Shown: in pieces, positions 22,673 to 33,562 of the stretch
How positions within the stretch are numbered: position 1 is the first letter of the stretch
Layout: each line of letters starts with the position of its first letter
Source of the DNA: Mercurialis annua
Taxonomy: Eukaryota > Streptophyta > Magnoliopsida > Malpighiales > Euphorbiaceae
Assembly (NCBI RefSeq): GCF_937616625.2
Contig: NC_065570.1
Span: 50,087,665-50,151,664, forward strand
Reading direction: 5' to 3'
DNA: 64,000 bases
Program-made: the position numbers and the translations under genes
The notes under the pieces: model-generated
What the model was told of the DNA's origin: nothing
The model's database searches: none
Seen by the model: the letters and a program-made list of their open reading frames with translations, nothing else

Positions 22673-24171
22673 TGTTGAGCAAAAAGCACAACTTGTAATA
22701 ATCCGGAAGTCGGAATCGATCCCACGAGGAGTGAATCTAGAGCGATTGATGAGAATGAATTTTAGTTGCGATTCAATTCGTTTAGCGAAACTCGAATGGT
22801 GAAGTTCAAGTAAGATTAACACTAAATAGGCACTAAACAATTAAACTAACAATTCAAGTAACTAAAATAAGAACAAGTTTAATCAATAAGTAAAAGATGT
22901 CTAGGGGTTGAAATCATTCCTAGGTCATGCATACATGGTAATGGATAAATTGGTATATAGCAAGGGCCGAGTTGTGCCTAGCGCACCGTTCCCGCTCTCT
23001 CGAGCCTCTAAGAACGACAAAATCAATCATCAAGTAATCAATTAATGCCTAACTCACTCTCGTGATACTAAACAAAACCAATTACCCAACATCAATTAAT
23101 CAACAAACTCAAGGTCACCTAAATCCTAATCCACTCTCGTGGTATTACAATCTAGGCTTATAATTCCAAAGTCTATTCACCTAACCATTTCTCAATGAGT
23201 CAAGCAAACACTAAATCATGCATTAGATAGCTAGGCTAACACAAGCATTAGGAACTAGAATTAGAACAAGCATTTAACCAATCACCATACCGTTTAACAT
23301 AACAAGAAGGAAATCATCTCAACCCCCAAACATGGGGGATTAGTTACACATTTCAAGAGCTAAATCAACAAAATGATAAATGGAAGACATGGGTAAAGAG
23401 TACTTACAATAAGATGAAAAACCCACAAATAATAATTGTAATAGAAAATAAAACTTGTTCATTCAATGAAGCTTCAAAGATCTCAACAATGGAGGAAATA
23501 AAAATCTGGAAATTCTATTGAAGAAGAAGACTAAAATTAGGAGAAGATTCAAAAGTACAATAACAGAATAAAGTCTAGCAAAATCTTCTATACCTAAAAT
23601 AAAGATAAGGCCCCATATATATAGTACTTACAAAAGAAGGAAAAAGATAAACATTCAATTACACATGTGTTGGGCCCAAAATAGCAAATTAATAAAGCCT
23701 TAATGCATCTTGAATTAAGATTTCCCCATTCCAGCAAGCCCAAGTTCGAATAGAGCTCCTTGGGCTAAATGAGAAGCCCGATTCGAGCTGCCATTTTCTG
23801 CTCCAAATCTCGATCTTCAAACCTTCGTAACTCGGTGTAGAAATGTCCGATTAAGTCGATTCTTGAACCGTTGGAAAGCTCAGGACGTCTACTTTAACTT
23901 TCATGAAGATCACGAGTTCATTTGAGGCTTCGAGCTAGTCCAAATTGGTCAATTAGTGCCCCGGGGTCAGCTTTTCAGATTTGCAAATGAGCTTCCGCAT
24001 CGCTTTTGTCGTCTTTTCCAACTTTTGCACCAAAATGCTTCCGCAATGCTCCTAAGTACCTGAAATATTAAAACACGTAATAAGGCATACGAAATACCAT
24101 AAAACCGTGATAAAACGTTAATAAAGCATGCGGAAACGACGCTAAAGATAGGAGTAAAAATACTCCTATCA
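22673..24171 (-). repeat. 3' LTR of the Athila-like element
   Basis: 1499 bp, bounded by TG and CA, and nearly identical to 33563-35061. Differences noted by eye: ACTAAATAGG/ACTGAATAGG, ATCACCATACCG/ATCATCATACCA (two), AATAACAG/AATAATAG, AAGATAAAC/AAGACAAAC, CCTTAATG/CCTGAATG. Confidence 0.96.
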
Positions 24172-24184
24172 AACCTCCTCACAC
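24172..24184 (-). promoter_or_regulatory. Polypurine tract
   Basis: The minus strand reads GTGTGAGGAGGTT directly against the 3' LTR start. It is the expected plus-strand primer site, and it is short and interrupted by T. A closely related copy lies at about 25746. Confidence 0.7.
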
Positions 24185-25834
24185 TAAAGCTTTGCTTGTC
24201 CCCAAGCAAGAAATGAACTTAGGCAAATTAAACGGAAACTAACCATGGCGATCTTGAACAAGCATCAACAAATGAACTCCTATTCAACAATGGCTCAAAT
24301 GATCTCGCCTAAAGTCAACAACCGCTAATGATGCACACAAAAGATGAATGCACTTTTAATGACAAAATGAGATGACAATTAGACTACACTTGCATTGGCT
24401 TAAGGTTTTTGTTGAACAATTCAAGTCATTAAGGTCATCTAAGGGACATGCATTACTTGGTCAAGTGATAAGAAGGCAATCAAGGCATAGCAAACATAGG
24501 CATCAATTTAAAAGCATATTACTTCTCACAAGATTCACTCTAACAAACAAGTGTTTGGGGGTGCACACAATTAAGCTCAAGAAAAATGCTAATTCACCAT
24601 AGGCTTGCTTTTAGTCCGATTCTCCCCTACTTAGTTCGGTAATCAATTGCTATCATATGGTCTTTTGAATGGGTTGTAACTTGGCTAGGGGTGAGGGGGT
24701 AGGTAAAGAGGGATAATTTTGGCTACAAAAAACTTGACTTGACAACTAGGTATTTATTCACAATTATTTGTCTAACTTGGAATTTTCTTGCACATTTGAA
24801 CTTCAATTTGATTTTCATGCCTTTTACTCAACTTTTCTTTTTACTCTCTTTTTTTTTTTTTTTTTTTTATTTTCTTGATCTTTCTTTATTATTTCTTTCT
24901 TTTGTTTTTCTTTCTTTTCTTTAGGCACATAATTACTTCTTTGCTCATGCCTTTCCTATTCTTCAAGTTAGACAAACTTCTTAATAGTTAAAAGTCATTC
25001 AAGTCAATTTTTAGGGTATTTTCAAAGGGTAATTTGTTGAAGGGATGGTGTGTTAACATGTGTTGCAATTTGAAAGAAATGGCTTAAGGCTCAAAGGGGT
25101 GACCTAGTGGTAAGGGTAGGCTTTTTAAGTGGTCTTAAACAAAATGGTGATCCTAATGCCATAATCATTTAGCAATTGACACTCAACTATATAGTCTTAA
25201 ATGGACACTAAGCAAGTTCTAGGAATATAGCTACACAACACACAAGAATTATAATCAAGGCTCAACATTTTTAGAAAAGAATGTGGTGTTATGCACTAAT
25301 TTAATTCCTATGTTCTCATGCCAATCATGCCCAATTTTATTCACAAATGACCCAAAATTTTCAAAAATTTGCACATCATGCATCCCTATCCCAAAACAAC
25401 TATCATGCTCACAATTGTTTTCACCAAAGAATATTTTCACCCAATTTCCATCAAAATTTTGTCACATAAAAGCATTTTCATCAATCAATCATCCTTGGAA
25501 GTTGCTCAAATTAGACAAAAACACATTCATGCCATTAAAGATCGGGAGATGTCATAAGTTGATAAATTTCCAAATTCCGCCACAATCACAACATACAAAA
25601 CATTCAATATCATGCTTAGAGCAAAGATTTATTGGAGGTGACTCAATAACTAGACTACTAACACAAACTAAAACAACAAAGTAAAATAAAACACAATAAA
25701 GCATAAAACAAGATAAATTTCAACTAACGACATACAATTGACTAACCCTCCTCACACTATTTCGAACTTAGTCCCTAAGTAAGAAATATAAAGCAAAATT
25801 GTATGAGTTGAGTTAGAGAAATGCAAATCTCGTT
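24185..25834. other. Non-coding 3' region of the Athila-like element
   Basis: Between the extra ORF and the polypurine tract. Open frames here are short. It holds a T-rich run (about 24840-24925) and a second copy of the tract-plus-flank sequence at about 25746-25795. Confidence 0.7.
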
Positions 25835-27091
25835 TTAGTCGAATTCCGGTGGTTCGGGCGATGGAGTTGGAGATGGATAGGCCGGCCCTCCTTGGGCATT
25901 GAAATAGTCACGTAATTTCTCTTCGTGACGCCTTTGTCGATCATGAAGCCTCTTTTGGCGATATTCCATACGTGCCCACATCTTGCGTTGATCTTCCATA
26001 AATTGAATTTGGGTGGCTTCAAAAGCATTCCTTGCCGCTTCTCCTTCGGCGCTTGTTCCGGCCGTATGTTTGTCTTTCCTTCGCATCGGGTCTACTTCTT
26101 GTCTTGGCGAGGCGCACAATCTAGGCGGAATTGGCTCTCCGGGATGTGTATCCACCCAATTATCATACTTATATTTGCCCGCAACCCTTCCTTTGCGCAC
26201 ATAAGCTCCAATATTCAAGTGATCCTCATTGATCATGCGTGGAGGTAGGATCTCGTACATGTCTTCATTGAAGTCCGGGTCTTGTCTTGCTAAGAACAAT
26301 ACCAACCATCCATACCCCACCTTCTTGTGAGCCTTAGGATGGTCTTGTAATAACTTCATCAAAAGATACCCCAAATGTATTTGCATTGCCTCCTCCGTTG
26401 GGCGTGACAAAGCTCTTAAAAGAAACAAATCCGTCCTCGCCACCTTATTATATTCATGACGTCCATAGAAGGTGTGGCCGTACCACTTAAGCACGATGAT
26501 CGTGGAAATATCCCTTACTTCTTTCAACTTGGCATAGTGTGAGTTATAAGACGGCTTGCCCGACGCTTCATTCCATACTAAATGCTCATCCAATTCGTCA
26601 TCCGGCAACTCTCGCACTCCTAGATCCCTCAATTGCAAGTCTTCAATCAAATTCGTCACCGAGTACTCCCGCTCTTTGCCATCCAACCGAAATGTAATCG
26701 CATATTCGTTGTTTGGCGATTTAGCGATAGTGGTGAAGAATTCATAAGTGAGCGCCTCGCAATGCTCGTGTGACACCCTTGTCAAAGTGTCAAGTGCCAA
26801 TTGGTGAAGATTTTCTTCCAACATCTCAATGACACCCAACTCTTGCATAGCCTCCCAACAAATTGCATAAGGAACGGAAAGACCACGTTTTTTAAGCTTC
26901 TCATAGCACTCACCCTCACTAACCGAGCGGATTTCAAAGGGTGCCTTGTATTTCCGTGAGAGAGGCCCGAAGGTGGTTGTCTTCGTTGAAGAACGGATAG
27001 GTTGTGGTGGTAGCTCCTCTTGAAATTCTTGCTCACTAGGAGGTATGGATTTTTTCTTGGAGGCTCGGCTTGCTCTTGTATTTCGAGACAT
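25835..27091 (-). CDS. Extra ORF of the Athila-like element (plant transposon protein)
   Basis: 418 aa, intact. It follows integrase on the same strand after a 741-bp gap with three hairpins. The sequence (YKAPFEIRSVSEGECYEKL, YAITFRLDGKEREYSVTNLI, WNEASGKPSYNSHYAKLKEV, GYLLMKLLQDHPKAHKKVGY) resembles the family annotated in plant genomes as ATHILA ORF-1 or putative plant transposon protein. It has a basic N-terminus, a charged coiled-coil-like tail (FMEDQRKMWARMEYRQKRLH) and a Pro-rich end. I see no signal peptide or membrane span, so an envelope role is not supported. Function is unknown, and the family call is from memory. Confidence 0.75.
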   Translation of the reverse strand: MSRNTRASRASKKKSIPPSEQEFQEELPPQPIRSSTKTTTFGPLSRKYKAPFEIRSVSEGECYEKLKKRGLSVPYAICWEAMQELGVIEMLEENLHQLALDTLTRVSHEHCEALTYEFFTTIAKSPNNEYAITFRLDGKEREYSVTNLIEDLQLRDLGVRELPDDELDEHLVWNEASGKPSYNSHYAKLKEVRDISTIIVLKWYGHTFYGRHEYNKVARTDLFLLRALSRPTEEAMQIHLGYLLMKLLQDHPKAHKKVGYGWLVLFLARQDPDFNEDMYEILPPRMINEDHLNIGAYVRKGRVAGKYKYDNWVDTHPGEPIPPRLCASPRQEVDPMRRKDKHTAGTSAEGEAARNAFEATQIQFMEDQRKMWARMEYRQKRLHDRQRRHEEKLRDYFNAQGGPAYPSPTPSPEPPEFD

Positions 27092-27428
27092 TGAAGAATA
27101 GGGAAAAGGGTATGTGAAAGTGTGTTTAGTTTTGAATTTGGCTCTAGTATGGTGGAGATAGAGCTTGGAGAATATTTGCTAAAGGAAAGAGTATGGAGGT
27201 CTTGGCTATGGAGTTTTTGATAAATGTGGAAAAGAATGTGGAGAAGAAGAAGTGTTGGAGTTCTATTAATGGCTAAATTTGAAATAGATAAGAGGAAGGG
27301 TGGAGATCTTGCCATGGCATTAATCCTTGTGGAGTGTGTTTTTAGTTGAAGGGCCAAGATTGAAGCCACCTCATCAATCCAAGAGCTTGAAACCACAAAA
27401 AAAAAATTTTCCCCCCCTTTCTTACATG

Positions 27429-27538
27429 GGTTCGATTCGAGACACCCTAGCCAAATAGGTGTCTCGAATCGAACCAGCAAATCTGGTTACCCAGATTTGC
27501 TGTCTCGAACCGAGACAGCTGTGTCTCGGTTCGAGACA
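27429..27538. repeat. Three consecutive perfect hairpins upstream of the extra ORF
   Basis: Hairpin 1 has 18-bp arms GGTTCGATTCGAGACACC (27429-27446) and its complement at 27458-27475. Hairpin 2 has 11-bp arms AGCAAATCTGG (27476-27486) and its complement at 27491-27501. Hairpin 3 has 17-bp arms TGTCTCGAACCGAGACA (27501-27517) and its complement at 27522-27538. The word GTCTCGA recurs in hairpins 1 and 3. Confidence 0.9.
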
Positions 27539-27832
27539 CCTCTTAAGGTGGGGGAGACAAATTTTTTTACTTTTTTTTTTTTTGGTTCCGGGGATCGAAA
27601 ATTCGAACATCCTTCCGTAAGATCTATACAATCAAAAATCAAACACACCGGCGTTATCTCGAACAAAAAAAAACAACAAAACAAATGAAAAAAAATAAAC
27701 AACCATTAACGCACTAAATAATCTACCAACTAAAAACAAACAATAACAATAAAAACATGAATTCGAACCTCTTGGGAATGCCTCCCAAGTGCGCTTGTTT
27801 AGAGTCGAAAGCTCGACCGTCTCACGATGGAC

Positions 27833-29235
27833 TCATGTAGGAGTTGTGAAAGATATCTCATCTTCCACCCGATTCGTCAAGGGTCCAAGATATGGTTTGC
27901 ACCGGTGGCCATTAACCTTGAAAGTTTCACCCTTGGAATTCTCCAATTCCACCGCACCGTGATTCGCCACATTCCGGATTTTGAATGGGCCACTCCAACG
28001 AGATTTCAATTTTCCCGGAAACAACCGCAAGCGTGAATTGTAAAGAAGTACAAACGAACCAACCTCTAAGACCTTTGGGGAGATGTGAGCATCATGCCAT
28101 TGCTTCGTTTTCTCTTTATAGAGCTTGGCATTCTCATATGCCATGAATCGGAATTCATCTAACTCATTCAATTGAAGCAATCTCTTTTCCCCCGCCTTCT
28201 TGAAGTCAAAGTTCAACTTCTTAATAGCCCAATACGCTCTATGCTCAAGCTCTAGAGGAAGATGACACGCCTTCCCATAAACAATACGGAATGGTGACAT
28301 ACCAAGTGGAGTTTTGTAGGCCGTCCTATACGCCCACAATGCATCATCCAATTTCAAAGACCAATCTTTCCGGGATCCATTCACCGTCTTCTCGAGAATT
28401 CTTTTCAATTCACGGTTCGAAACCTCAACTTGGCCACTCGTTTGGGGGTGATAAGGTGTGGCGACCCGGTGATGCACATTATACTTCCTCATAAGAGCTT
28501 GAAATTGCCGATTGCAAAAATGCGAACCACCATCACTAATAACCACTCTAGGAGTCCCAAACCGATTCACTAGCCGCTTAAGAAAACTCAACACCACTTT
28601 AGCATCATTAGTGGGCAAAGCTTCCGCTTCTACCCATTTCGAAACATAATCCACACATACCAAAATGTATTGGTTTTTGAATGAAACCGGGAAAGGCCCC
28701 ATGAAATCTATACCCCATACATCAAATATTTCCACTTCTTGAACCGAAGTCAAAGGCATCTCATCTCTTTTCGAGATGTTGCCTACACGTTGGCACCGAT
28801 CACAATGGTCAACAAACTCTTTGGCATCACGAAACAAAGTTGGCCAAAAGAACCCGCTCTCAAGCACTCTAGCAGCGGTTCTAGCCGAACCATAATGTCC
28901 GGTCTCATGACATGAACTCAAAATGGGCATCATTTCTCCCAAGGACACACATCGTCTCAACATTCCATCACCACATATTTTAAACAAGAAAGGTTCGTCC
29001 CACAAGTACCTTTTAACATCGGATAAGAACTTCTTCCTTTTGTGGGATGTCAAGTCCGGAGGCATGACTCCCGATGAGAGGTAATTTGCAAAATCGGCAT
29101 ACATGGTGTCTCCACTTCCCGAATCATCATAAGCGTTTCGTCCGGAAACCGCTCATTAATCTCCTCACCAATAGGAATTGGTTCCGGATTCTCAAATCTC
29201 GAAAGGTGATCCGCCACCACATTCTCCGTACCCTT
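27833..29235 (-). pseudogene. Athila integrase part of pol, separated by stop and frameshift
   Basis: Right after the TAG the same frame continues as KGTENVVADHLSRFENPEPI to about 29105. It then shifts by one base: the [16 protein letters not shown] junction near 29104 looks like loss of a single G from a Trp codon. From 29104 the frame is open for 423 aa. It carries an HHCC zinc finger ([20 protein letters not shown] ... DHCDRC), the DDE catalytic core ([31 protein letters not shown]) and a C-terminal GPF module ([14 protein letters not shown]). All catalytic residues are present, so the damage lies only in the link to the upstream polyprotein. Confidence 0.88.
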
Positions 29236-32200
29236 CTAATCTCGGATTTCTACATCGAACTCTTGCATGAGAAGAATCCACCGAATAAGCCTAGGCTTTG
29301 CATCTTGCTTAGTGAATAGATACCGTAAAGCGGCATGATCGGTGTATATGATGCATTTCGACCCAAGCAAGTATTGTCTAAACTTATCGAGAGCAAAGAC
29401 AACCGCCAACATCTCCTTTTCGGTAGTGGTATAGTTGAGTTGTGCTCCCGCCATAGTTCTACTAGCGTAATAGATCACATGCACCCGCTTGTCCTTTCTT
29501 TGCCCCAACACGCAACCCAATGCTTGGTCACTAGCATCACACATTAGCTCAAAAGGCAAACTCCAATCCGGAGATGAAATAATGGGAGCGGTCACAAGTG
29601 CCGACTTTAGCTTCTCAAAAGCATCTTGACAATCCCTTGTGAAGTCAAACGACGCATCTTTTACTAGCAAACTTGTCAAAGGTCGAGCAATCGACGAAAA
29701 ATCTTTAATGAAGCGCCGGTAAAAACCCGCGTGGCCCAAAAATGCCCGAACTCCTTTGACCGTAGTTGGAGCGACTAATTTTTCAATAACCGCCGTTTTT
29801 GCCCTATCCACTTCAATTCCCGCCTCCGATATCCTATGCCCGAGTACAATGCCTTCATCTACCATGAAGTGGCACTTTTCCCAATTCAGCACTAAATTTG
29901 TCTCCACACATCGTGCTAAAACCCGCCTTAGATTCGCTAAACAACCATCGAACGAATCGCCAAACACGGAGAAGTCATCCATGAACACCTCCATAATATC
30001 TTCAATCATATCGTTGAAGATTGAGGTCATACACCTTTGAAATGTGGCGGATGCGTTGCATAGTCCGAAGGGCATTCGCCGGTATGCAAAGGTACCGTAG
30101 GGGCATGTGAAGGTCGTCTTCTCTTGATCTTCCGGGAGGATTAAGATTTGATTGTAACCCGAGTACCCATCAAGGAAACAATAAAACTTGTGTCCCGCTA
30201 CCCTTTCTAACATTTGATCGATAAATGGTAGCGGAAAGTGATCTTTTCGGGTTACCTCATTGAGCTTCCGATAATCGATGCATACACGCCAACCGGTTAC
30301 CGTCCTCGTGGAGATTTGCTCTCCTTTTTCACTCTCCACCATCGTCATACCGCCCTTTTTAGGAACACATTGAATGGGACTAACCCACTCACTATCCGAA
30401 ATCGGGTAGATTATTCCGGCGTCGAGGAGCTTGACGATCTCTTTGTGCACTACCTCCTTAATATTCGGATTCAATCTTCGTTGCCTTTGAGCCGACTTCT
30501 TTGACTCGTCTTCGAGATTAATCTTATGCATCACAATTTGAGGACTTATTCCTCGAATGTCTGAGATTTGCCAACCCATTGCTAACATGTGCTCTTTCAC
30601 CACTTGCACATCCTTCCTTTCTTGATCCTTAGAGAGCTTGTTCGAGATGATTATCGGCAAGGTTTCATTCTCCCCAACAAAAGTATACCGAAGGTGTGGC
30701 GGAAGCGGCTTCATTTCAACTTTCGGGGGCAACTCCGAAGATGGTGGAGTCACACCATTGCTCTTATCTAAACTTTCCGGCTTCGGTTCATCCTCTCTAG
30801 TATACTCATCATCCCCCGACTCGGAATGAAACGAAACTTGAGAGATTTGTTGAGGACAAATTTCTACCCTCTTTGCTTCATTCAACAATTGCACATTCTC
30901 CCGGAGTTGCTCTTCCACAATCTCATCAATCACATCAATTCTCATGCAATCCTCCTCCTCGATGGCATTCCGCATCACTCTCTTCATATCAAATTCCACA
31001 CTTTCCTCATCAATTCTCAAGGTGAGCTTGCCGGCATGAACATCAATGAGAGCACGCCCGGTGTTCATAAAAGGGCGACCAAGAATCATAGGACATTCTT
31101 TATCTACCGCATAGTCTAGGATCACAAAATCCACCGGAAAGATGAATTTATCCACTTTAACGAGCACGTCTTCCACTATCCCATATGGCTTTTTGAGAGA
31201 GTGATCGGCAAGTTGCAATACCATCGAGGTGCGCTTTACCGGTTGATCACCAAACAAAGACCTAAAAAGAAACAATGGCATCAAGTTAATACTTGCCCCA
31301 AGATCACACAAGCAATTTATAGCATTCATATTTCCTATAGTGCAAGGTATAGAAAAACTCCCTGGATCCTTAAGCTTTATTGGTAAGTTGCTTTGGATTA
31401 TGGAACTACAATGCTCCGTGAGCGGTATTGTCCCATCTTGCTCCCAACTACGCTTGTTCATAATTATGTCTTTCAAGAACTTTGCATATTGGGGCATCTC
31501 CCGAAGTGCATCCGCCAAGCTTAGATTGATTTGCAATTTCTTGAAAATCTCAAGGAACTTGTGAAATTTTTCGTTCCCTTGAGCTTTCCTTAACCGGCTT
31601 GGGAATGGAACCGGTGGCACAAACGGTGGCGGCGGTGGTGGCCTCACATAGGGCTCTTCAACCTCGATAACCACTTCCTCACATTCCTTTGGTAGTTCTT
31701 GGCTTGAGCTTGCTACATCAACAACCACTTGAGGCTCATCCTCCTCAACAACATGCTTCTTCCCATTGGCTTTCTCAAGGTTTCTCCCGCTTCGGAGCTC
31801 TACCGCCTTAACTTGCTCTCTAGGGTTGTTTTCCGTAGTGGATGGCAACCCTCCTTGAGGTCTTCCTTGAAGCGAAATTGCCATTTGAGAAATTTGAGTT
31901 TCCAAATGATGGATAGTAGAAGCTTGATTCTTCTCCCTTTGCTCCATTTTTTCTAACTTCTCTAGCACTTTGGAAAGCACATTTCCCTCATCCGTATTCT
32001 TTTGTGGTTGGAATCCCGGAGGGTGTTGAGGTCTACCACCATAGTTGTTTCCTTGCCCTTGATGGTTATGATAAGGGCCTTGATAAGGACCTTGTTGTTG
32101 GGGCCTATTTCCTCCTTGGAAACTAGGACCCGCTTGTTGATTTGCTTGCACATTGCCTTGGCCCTCTTGATTCCTCCATCCGAAGTTAGGATGGTTTCTC

Positions 32201-33387
32201 CACCCCGTATTATAGGTATTCGAGTAAGGATCATTCCCTTGACGTTGACCTCCCACATAATTCACTTGTTCGCTCCAAGTTTGACCCATGGCATAGCACT
32301 CATTACTTCCATGATTGAAATCTCCACAATGCTCACAACCCACTTGGACATATGCAACCGGAGCATTCCGTGGACCCACTTGCTTCTTCAAGGCATCAAC
32401 TTGACTTTGTAAAGAGGCATTCATGGCTTTCATCGCTTCAAACTCCTTGGATTGGTCAAGTGTCATTAATGCCTTTTGAGCCGGTGGTCTTCTCCTTTCC
32501 GAGGACCAAGTGCTACTCACCATAGCTAATTTTTCAATCAACTCATTAGCCTCATCAAGCGTCTTTTGCATCAAAGAACCTCCCGCGGCCGAATCAATGG
32601 TAGATCTTGTGATCTCACCCAAACCATTATAGAATATTTGAAGCACATGTTCCCTTACAAGCCGATGATGAGGTACGTGCCTTTGGAGATCCTTGAACCT
32701 CTCCCAAGTTTCATAGAGAGATTCCCCCTCATATTGGTAATAATCAATGATGTCCTTTGTCAACTTTGCGGTTCTCCCCATTGGAAAGTACTTGTGAAGG
32801 AAAGCTTGAGCAAGATCCCGCCAATTGTGGATTGATGCATTAGGTAGTGATCGAAGCCACAAGCTAGCCTTGTCTCTTAGTGAGAACGGAAACATCCGAA
32901 GCTTGATTTGATCGGAGGTGACATTATGGAGCTTGAATGTGTCCAACACTCCCAAGAACTTGGCTATGTGTTCATTTGGATCCTCACTTGGTAACCCGAA
33001 GAATTGGCACCGATTCTCTAGGAGTTGAATCGTGCTAGGCTTGATCTCAAAAGTAGCCGCGGTGACCGGTCTTGCAAAGCACCCATAGGTAGCATTATCC
33101 ACATCCGGGAGGAAGAAATCCCCCAAAGTTTGTCTTTGTGCTTGATGGCCTTGAACTTGAGGGTGATTGTCCCCTTGTTGCTCTTGCCGATTCCTCTCAT
33201 CGAGTGGAGGAGGCGGATGTTGCCTCACTCCATCGTTTTGAGGGTGATAATGCTCCTCCTCATAGTTATCATCCCCATGTTCCATGATAACGGGTATACG
33301 ATTCTCCCTTCTCACACTTCTTTCAAATCTCCCGAGGTTGTCTTGAAACGGTTTTAGCGGAAGATTGGCCCTTCGTGTATTGTGCAT
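29236..33387 (-). CDS. Athila gag-protease-reverse transcriptase-RNase H polyprotein
   Basis: 1383 aa. Gag core at about 85-330 (CQFFGLPSEDPNEHIAKFLG, RDLAQAFLHKYFPMGRTAKL, YYQYEGESLYETWERFKDL). A CX2CX4HX4C knuckle (CEHCGDFNHGSNEC) and a Gln/Gly/Asn-rich linker follow. The protease has CDLGASINLMP with the active Asp, then ILGRPFMNTG. Reverse transcriptase (about 960-1180): ISDSEWVSPIQCVPKKGGM, DYRKLNEVTRKDHFPLPF, CPYGTFAYRRMPFGLCNA and the catalytic FMDDFSVFG. RNase H near the end: SLPFELMCDASDQALGCVLG, YTTTEKEMLAVV and IYTDHAALRYL. The frame ends at a TAG (29238-29236) after FDVEIRD, where family members normally continue into the integrase. The stop therefore truncates pol, unless it is read through. 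Confidence 0.93.
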   Translation of the reverse strand: MHNTRRANLPLKPFQDNLGRFERSVRRENRIPVIMEHGDDNYEEEHYHPQNDGVRQHPPPPLDERNRQEQQGDNHPQVQGHQAQRQTLGDFFLPDVDNATYGCFARPVTAATFEIKPSTIQLLENRCQFFGLPSEDPNEHIAKFLGVLDTFKLHNVTSDQIKLRMFPFSLRDKASLWLRSLPNASIHNWRDLAQAFLHKYFPMGRTAKLTKDIIDYYQYEGESLYETWERFKDLQRHVPHHRLVREHVLQIFYNGLGEITRSTIDSAAGGSLMQKTLDEANELIEKLAMVSSTWSSERRRPPAQKALMTLDQSKEFEAMKAMNASLQSQVDALKKQVGPRNAPVAYVQVGCEHCGDFNHGSNECYAMGQTWSEQVNYVGGQRQGNDPYSNTYNTGWRNHPNFGWRNQEGQGNVQANQQAGPSFQGGNRPQQQGPYQGPYHNHQGQGNNYGGRPQHPPGFQPQKNTDEGNVLSKVLEKLEKMEQREKNQASTIHHLETQISQMAISLQGRPQGGLPSTTENNPREQVKAVELRSGRNLEKANGKKHVVEEDEPQVVVDVASSSQELPKECEEVVIEVEEPYVRPPPPPPFVPPVPFPSRLRKAQGNEKFHKFLEIFKKLQINLSLADALREMPQYAKFLKDIIMNKRSWEQDGTIPLTEHCSSIIQSNLPIKLKDPGSFSIPCTIGNMNAINCLCDLGASINLMPLFLFRSLFGDQPVKRTSMVLQLADHSLKKPYGIVEDVLVKVDKFIFPVDFVILDYAVDKECPMILGRPFMNTGRALIDVHAGKLTLRIDEESVEFDMKRVMRNAIEEEDCMRIDVIDEIVEEQLRENVQLLNEAKRVEICPQQISQVSFHSESGDDEYTREDEPKPESLDKSNGVTPPSSELPPKVEMKPLPPHLRYTFVGENETLPIIISNKLSKDQERKDVQVVKEHMLAMGWQISDIRGISPQIVMHKINLEDESKKSAQRQRRLNPNIKEVVHKEIVKLLDAGIIYPISDSEWVSPIQCVPKKGGMTMVESEKGEQISTRTVTGWRVCIDYRKLNEVTRKDHFPLPFIDQMLERVAGHKFYCFLDGYSGYNQILILPEDQEKTTFTCPYGTFAYRRMPFGLCNASATFQRCMTSIFNDMIEDIMEVFMDDFSVFGDSFDGCLANLRRVLARCVETNLVLNWEKCHFMVDEGIVLGHRISEAGIEVDRAKTAVIEKLVAPTTVKGVRAFLGHAGFYRRFIKDFSSIARPLTSLLVKDASFDFTRDCQDAFEKLKSALVTAPIISSPDWSLPFELMCDASDQALGCVLGQRKDKRVHVIYYASRTMAGAQLNYTTTEKEMLAVVFALDKFRQYLLGSKCIIYTDHAALRYLFTKQDAKPRLIRWILLMQEFDVEIRD

Positions 33388-33538
33388 ACACTATAGTTGA
33401 TCTCCTACACAAACAACAACAAGCAAACCACGCGTAAATCCGGAAAGAAGCAAAAACAACAAAAGTGATAAAAACAGAAAATAAAGCTAACTCGACCGAA
33501 CAATAACTAATTTCAATCAATCAATAAACACCCGTCAC

Positions 33539-33556
33539 TCCCCGGCAACGGCGCCA
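33539..33556 (-). promoter_or_regulatory. Primer binding site, tRNA-Asp type
   Basis: The minus strand reads TGGCGCCGTTGCCGGGGA, six bases inside the 5' LTR. It is complementary to the 3' end of plant tRNA-Asp(GUC), which ends in ...CCCCGGCAACGGCGCCA. First-strand cDNA synthesis would be primed here. This primer is typical of Athila elements. Confidence 0.9.
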
Positions 33557-33562
33557 AAAACT

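Noticed and set aside
24739..24924. Phe/Leu-rich membrane-like ORF
   Set aside because: Translation of a T-rich low-complexity tract in the Athila non-coding region.
25835..27091. Envelope gene making the Athila element a retrovirus
   Set aside because: No signal peptide, membrane span or glycosylation-rich ectodomain is visible in the 418-aa product.
26782..27480. 232-aa open frame on the minus strand overlapping the Athila extra ORF
   Set aside because: It overlaps the start of the extra ORF in another frame, has no family pattern, and partly translates the hairpin region.
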